This document shows positions 7,694 through 9,991 of a stretch of 9,991 nt of DNA, in pieces. Under the pieces are notes generated by a model that saw only the letters and a program-made list of their open reading frames with translations, did no database searches and was not told the DNA's origin. The DNA is taken from contig JAGOBX010000094.1 in assembly GCA_017999075.1 (NCBI GenBank), forward strand, positions 1 through 9,991, given 5' to 3'. How positions within the stretch are numbered: position 1 is the first letter of the stretch; the number at the start of each line of letters is the position of its first letter. The stretch comes from JAGOBX01 sp017999075 [NCBI: Candidatus Babelota bacterium] (GTDB taxonomy: Bacteria > JAGOBX01). A program made the position numbers and the translations under genes.

Positions 7694-9715
7694 TTGGATT
7701 CAAAATTAACTTTTAAGTTTTTTTTAATTATATATTTTTTAATATTTATTTTTTGTTTAATAATTTATCCTGCATGGTATGTCTTTGATTCGAATACATA
7801 CAATTTATTTTTTTGTACAGGATTGATGGGCTACCTTATTATATTCCTGTTTATAATAAGGTATCTTTTTTTAAAATTCAAAATATATGATAAGGATATT
7901 TTTTATAGTGATAATATTGAAATTAGCCTTGGACTTAATGATAAACTGATTTTGTTTGGAATATTTATTATATATTTTTTTATAAATTATTTTCCTGTTT
8001 TCGAATTGCCGATTCAGTCTGTTGGAGACCAGTTTTATCATAGTTATGCAGTTTGTCCAATGATTGAGCGTGCAGACGGAGTTTTGGGAAAATTAGGTGT
8101 CAATTACGAAATTGCAGTTAAATTATTATTTTTTATTTTAATTTTATTATATGCTGTAAAAAAAATAATAATAAATATATTGCATAGAATAATCAATTCT
8201 CAATTCTATTATTATTTTTATTTATTGGTATTTTTTTGTTCTTTCCTATTGATTGTTTTTTTAATGAAAATCGGGTTTTATGCAAATTTAGGTTCGTTTA
8301 AAGCTCATATATTCCAATATCCTACAATGAGTAAAATCCCATTTTTAATATGGTACGGATTGTTTGGAGTTGGTTCAGGTCAAGCAAATTCGGTGCAATT
8401 AGTTTTAACATTTTTAGCGGGAATATTTTTTTATAAAATTATTTTTTATAATTTTAAAGACAGGTATATATCAGTTTGCGGACTTATAATTTATTTGTTT
8501 GTACCTCTGATATTTTATTTTGCCCATACTTCATATTTGTCTGCAGGAGAAATATTCCTTGTAGTAGGTACAGTATATTATTATCAGTTATGGGCTGATT
8601 CGTTTAATTACAAATATTTATTAAAGTGTATTTTGTTTGCTGTAGCTGGAAATTTATACAGGAGTTCATTTGTTGTAATTGTTCCTGCTATGGCTGTATA
8701 TTCATGCTATTTGGTGATGAACAATTATAAAATCAAAGGGTATTTGATTAAAAAAATTAAATTGTTTGTGTTTTGGTTTATATCATTTATCAGCATATTG
8801 TTTCCTGTTTGGCTTATAATAAAATTAAATGCTGATATTATGCCTGAAGCAAAACTTGAAAAATTATGGACATTAACTCATCTTTTGAGATTTTTCAAAC
8901 CGGTTGAACCGTATTTCCCTACACTTCAGGATACGGTTACTTATCCGATATTATTCCTTGCTGTTTTGGGAATATTGTTGTTTAAATCGTCTAAAATAAA
9001 TAATGATTTGAAAAAAGTTATAATTCTTGGAACAGGATGGTTTGCAGTTTATTATACAGCTATTGTTACTGCTCATTCTCATTCCGTAAGACATCTTGCA
9101 CCTGCTTATCCTGCTTTGATACTTATTTCTCTTATTATTATTTTTATAATTTTTGACATTATTAAAAAACCGATTTTTAAAATTAGTCTTACAATAATTT
9201 TTGGAATTTATCTGCTTTCATTATCTATAGTTGACTCGTTTATTCCGTTAAAAATTGTATGGTCCAAACCTAAATATAATTTAGGGATGGCAAATACTTA
9301 TTTCAGATATGACTTGTTATTTGATTACATAAAAAATGAAATTCCTTTTAATGAAAATTTTTTCGCTCCTATGATTTGTGAACCAGTTGATTTTTATTCT
9401 TATGTGTCAAAAATAAAAAGAAAAAGGTTTGTTAATAGAGAGTTTTTAAACAGGAAAAATACCGGAATAAATGATGTTGTTGCTTATATGATTAAAAACA
9501 ATATTAATTATTTTATTTTACCTTATTTGATTAATGCTGAATCACCTTATGATATTATAATTGTTCCTAATCATACTGAAATAAAATGGATTGAAAAAAA
9601 AGAATTTCAAATGTTATTGAATTTTCCTAATAATGATTTTAGTTTAGTGAATAAATGGGAATTTGAAAAGTTCGGATTGGCTTTATTTAAAATTAATAAA
9701 TCGAATTTTTTGTAA
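7694..9715 (+). CDS. GT-C membrane glycosyltransferase (GT39/PMT-like)
   Basis: A 673-residue multi-spanning protein starting at TTG. Many hydrophobic helices fill residues 8-520, and a soluble, probably periplasmic, tail occupies about 523-673. The acidic loop VGDQFYHS (Asp112) after an early helix may correspond to the catalytic Asp of GT-C enzymes, although here it follows at least three helices rather than the first. SVRHLAPAYP (464-473), close before a late membrane helix, resembles the R-x-x-x-P region of GT39/GT83 proteins. LYRSSF at 321-326 is shared with the partial GT-C gene at the window start, where it follows a similar helix. It would use a polyprenyl-phosphate sugar at the outer face of the inner membrane. 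It lies 44 nt after the GT4 gene and 28 nt before a transketolase-like gene, so it is probably co-transcribed. Fold class is likely; substrate unknown. Confidence 0.75.
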   Translation: MDSKLTFKFFLIIYFLIFIFCLIIYPAWYVFDSNTYNLFFCTGLMGYLIIFLFIIRYLFLKFKIYDKDIFYSDNIEISLGLNDKLILFGIFIIYFFINYFPVFELPIQSVGDQFYHSYAVCPMIERADGVLGKLGVNYEIAVKLLFFILILLYAVKKIIINILHRIINSQFYYYFYLLVFFCSFLLIVFLMKIGFYANLGSFKAHIFQYPTMSKIPFLIWYGLFGVGSGQANSVQLVLTFLAGIFFYKIIFYNFKDRYISVCGLIIYLFVPLIFYFAHTSYLSAGEIFLVVGTVYYYQLWADSFNYKYLLKCILFAVAGNLYRSSFVVIVPAMAVYSCYLVMNNYKIKGYLIKKIKLFVFWFISFISILFPVWLIIKLNADIMPEAKLEKLWTLTHLLRFFKPVEPYFPTLQDTVTYPILFLAVLGILLFKSSKINNDLKKVIILGTGWFAVYYTAIVTAHSHSVRHLAPAYPALILISLIIIFIIFDIIKKPIFKISLTIIFGIYLLSLSIVDSFIPLKIVWSKPKYNLGMANTYFRYDLLFDYIKNEIPFNENFFAPMICEPVDFYSYVSKIKRKRFVNREFLNRKNTGINDVVAYMIKNNINYFILPYLINAESPYDIIIVPNHTEIKWIEKKEFQMLLNFPNNDFSLVNKWEFEKFGLALFKINKSNFL

Positions 9716-9743
9716 AAAATTTATTTTGGTAAAAGGTAAAAAA

Positions 9744-9991
9744 ATGAAAAGATTATTTTTGGCGGATTATAATTCTTATAAAAAAGCAGTTGCTAAACTA
9801 AACTATGCGAAACATGAAAATCGTGAAAAAGAAAAATATTCATTATTGTCTGAACTATGCGCTTATAACAGGATTAATACGTTAACGTCTATTTATAATG
9901 CAGGTCATGGCTGGCTTGGCGCTTCATTATCTGTAGCTGAAATTATAACTAATCTTTATTTTGATTGTGCGGATATAAAAACAATAAATTC
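9744..9991 (+). CDS. Transketolase-like ThDP enzyme, N-terminal part, 3'-partial
   Basis: The reading frame opens at ATG 9744 behind AAAAGG (9731-9736) and runs without a stop to the window end, giving 82 residues. After a charged leader (1-38), YNRINTLTSIYNAGHGWLGASLSVAEIITNLYF (41-73) aligns with the start of transketolase N-terminal domains, whose usual form is RAGSGHIGGSLSxxEIL. That domain binds thiamine diphosphate with a metal ion and, with its partner domain, transfers two-carbon units between sugars. Aligned without gaps, the usual His of SGH is Trp57 and the Ser is His55, so this may be a specialised relative. Among glycosyltransferase genes it may make an unusual sugar precursor rather than serve the pentose phosphate pathway. 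Whether it is the split (about 270-residue) or full-length form cannot be seen. Confidence 0.78.
   Translation, partial: MKRLFLADYNSYKKAVAKLNYAKHENREKEKYSLLSELCAYNRINTLTSIYNAGHGWLGASLSVAEIITNLYFDCADIKTIN

Noticed and set aside
8901-8911. Palindrome CGGTTGAACCG, with a similar CGGTTGAACG near 6600
   Set aside because: Both copies are inside coding sequence and encode ordinary residues. Two partial matches do not make an operator family.
9704-9721. Inverted repeat AATTTTTT-GT-AAAAAATT at the end of the second GT-C gene
   Set aside because: It is AT-only, with a loop too small for a stable hairpin, and includes the stop codon. It is not a convincing terminator.

Overview
The window is a very AT-rich stretch (clearly below 35 % G+C by eye) with every supported gene on the + strand and almost no spacer. 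It carries a TolC-type outer-membrane channel with a signal peptide and a MacA-type periplasmic adaptor, so the source is a low-GC Gram-negative bacterium with two membranes. The sequence alone does not let me name the phylum. No RNA genes, insertion sequences, CRISPR arrays or convincing intrinsic terminators were seen.

Layout: (1) 2-1372, a multi-spanning GT-C (GT39/ArnT-like) glycosyltransferase cut at its 5' end by the window edge. (2) 1455-2762, a three-gene envelope-sensing module: a membrane-anchored Spy/CpxP- or CnrX-like periplasmic protein, an ECF sigma factor, and a small one-span protein that is the probable anti-sigma factor (ATGA overlap with sigma). (3) 2802-6415, a tripartite-efflux block: TolC-family channel, MacA/HlyD-family adaptor, and a MacB/LolD-class ABC ATPase. 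The FtsX/MacB-type permease that normally follows this ATPase is absent. (4) 6402-9991, a return to glycan genes: a GT4 glycosyltransferase whose start lies inside the ATPase gene, a second GT-C glycosyltransferase, and the first 82 codons of a divergent transketolase-like protein.

How the parts may work together (inference): a sigmaE-like promoter candidate (GGAACTT, 16-nt spacer, TCTTA) lies just ahead of the sensor gene. It suggests an autoregulated envelope-stress or metal-stress regulon that switches on efflux and, by read-through, the glycosyltransferases. The two GT-C proteins on either side share an LYRSSF motif. This fits either a regulated efflux cassette inserted into an older surface-glycan locus or a combined 'sense envelope damage, export, remodel surface glycan' operon. 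The missing permease, the ATPase/GT4 overlap, the unusual N-terminal extension of the GT4 enzyme and the His-to-Trp change in the transketolase motif are the points most worth checking.
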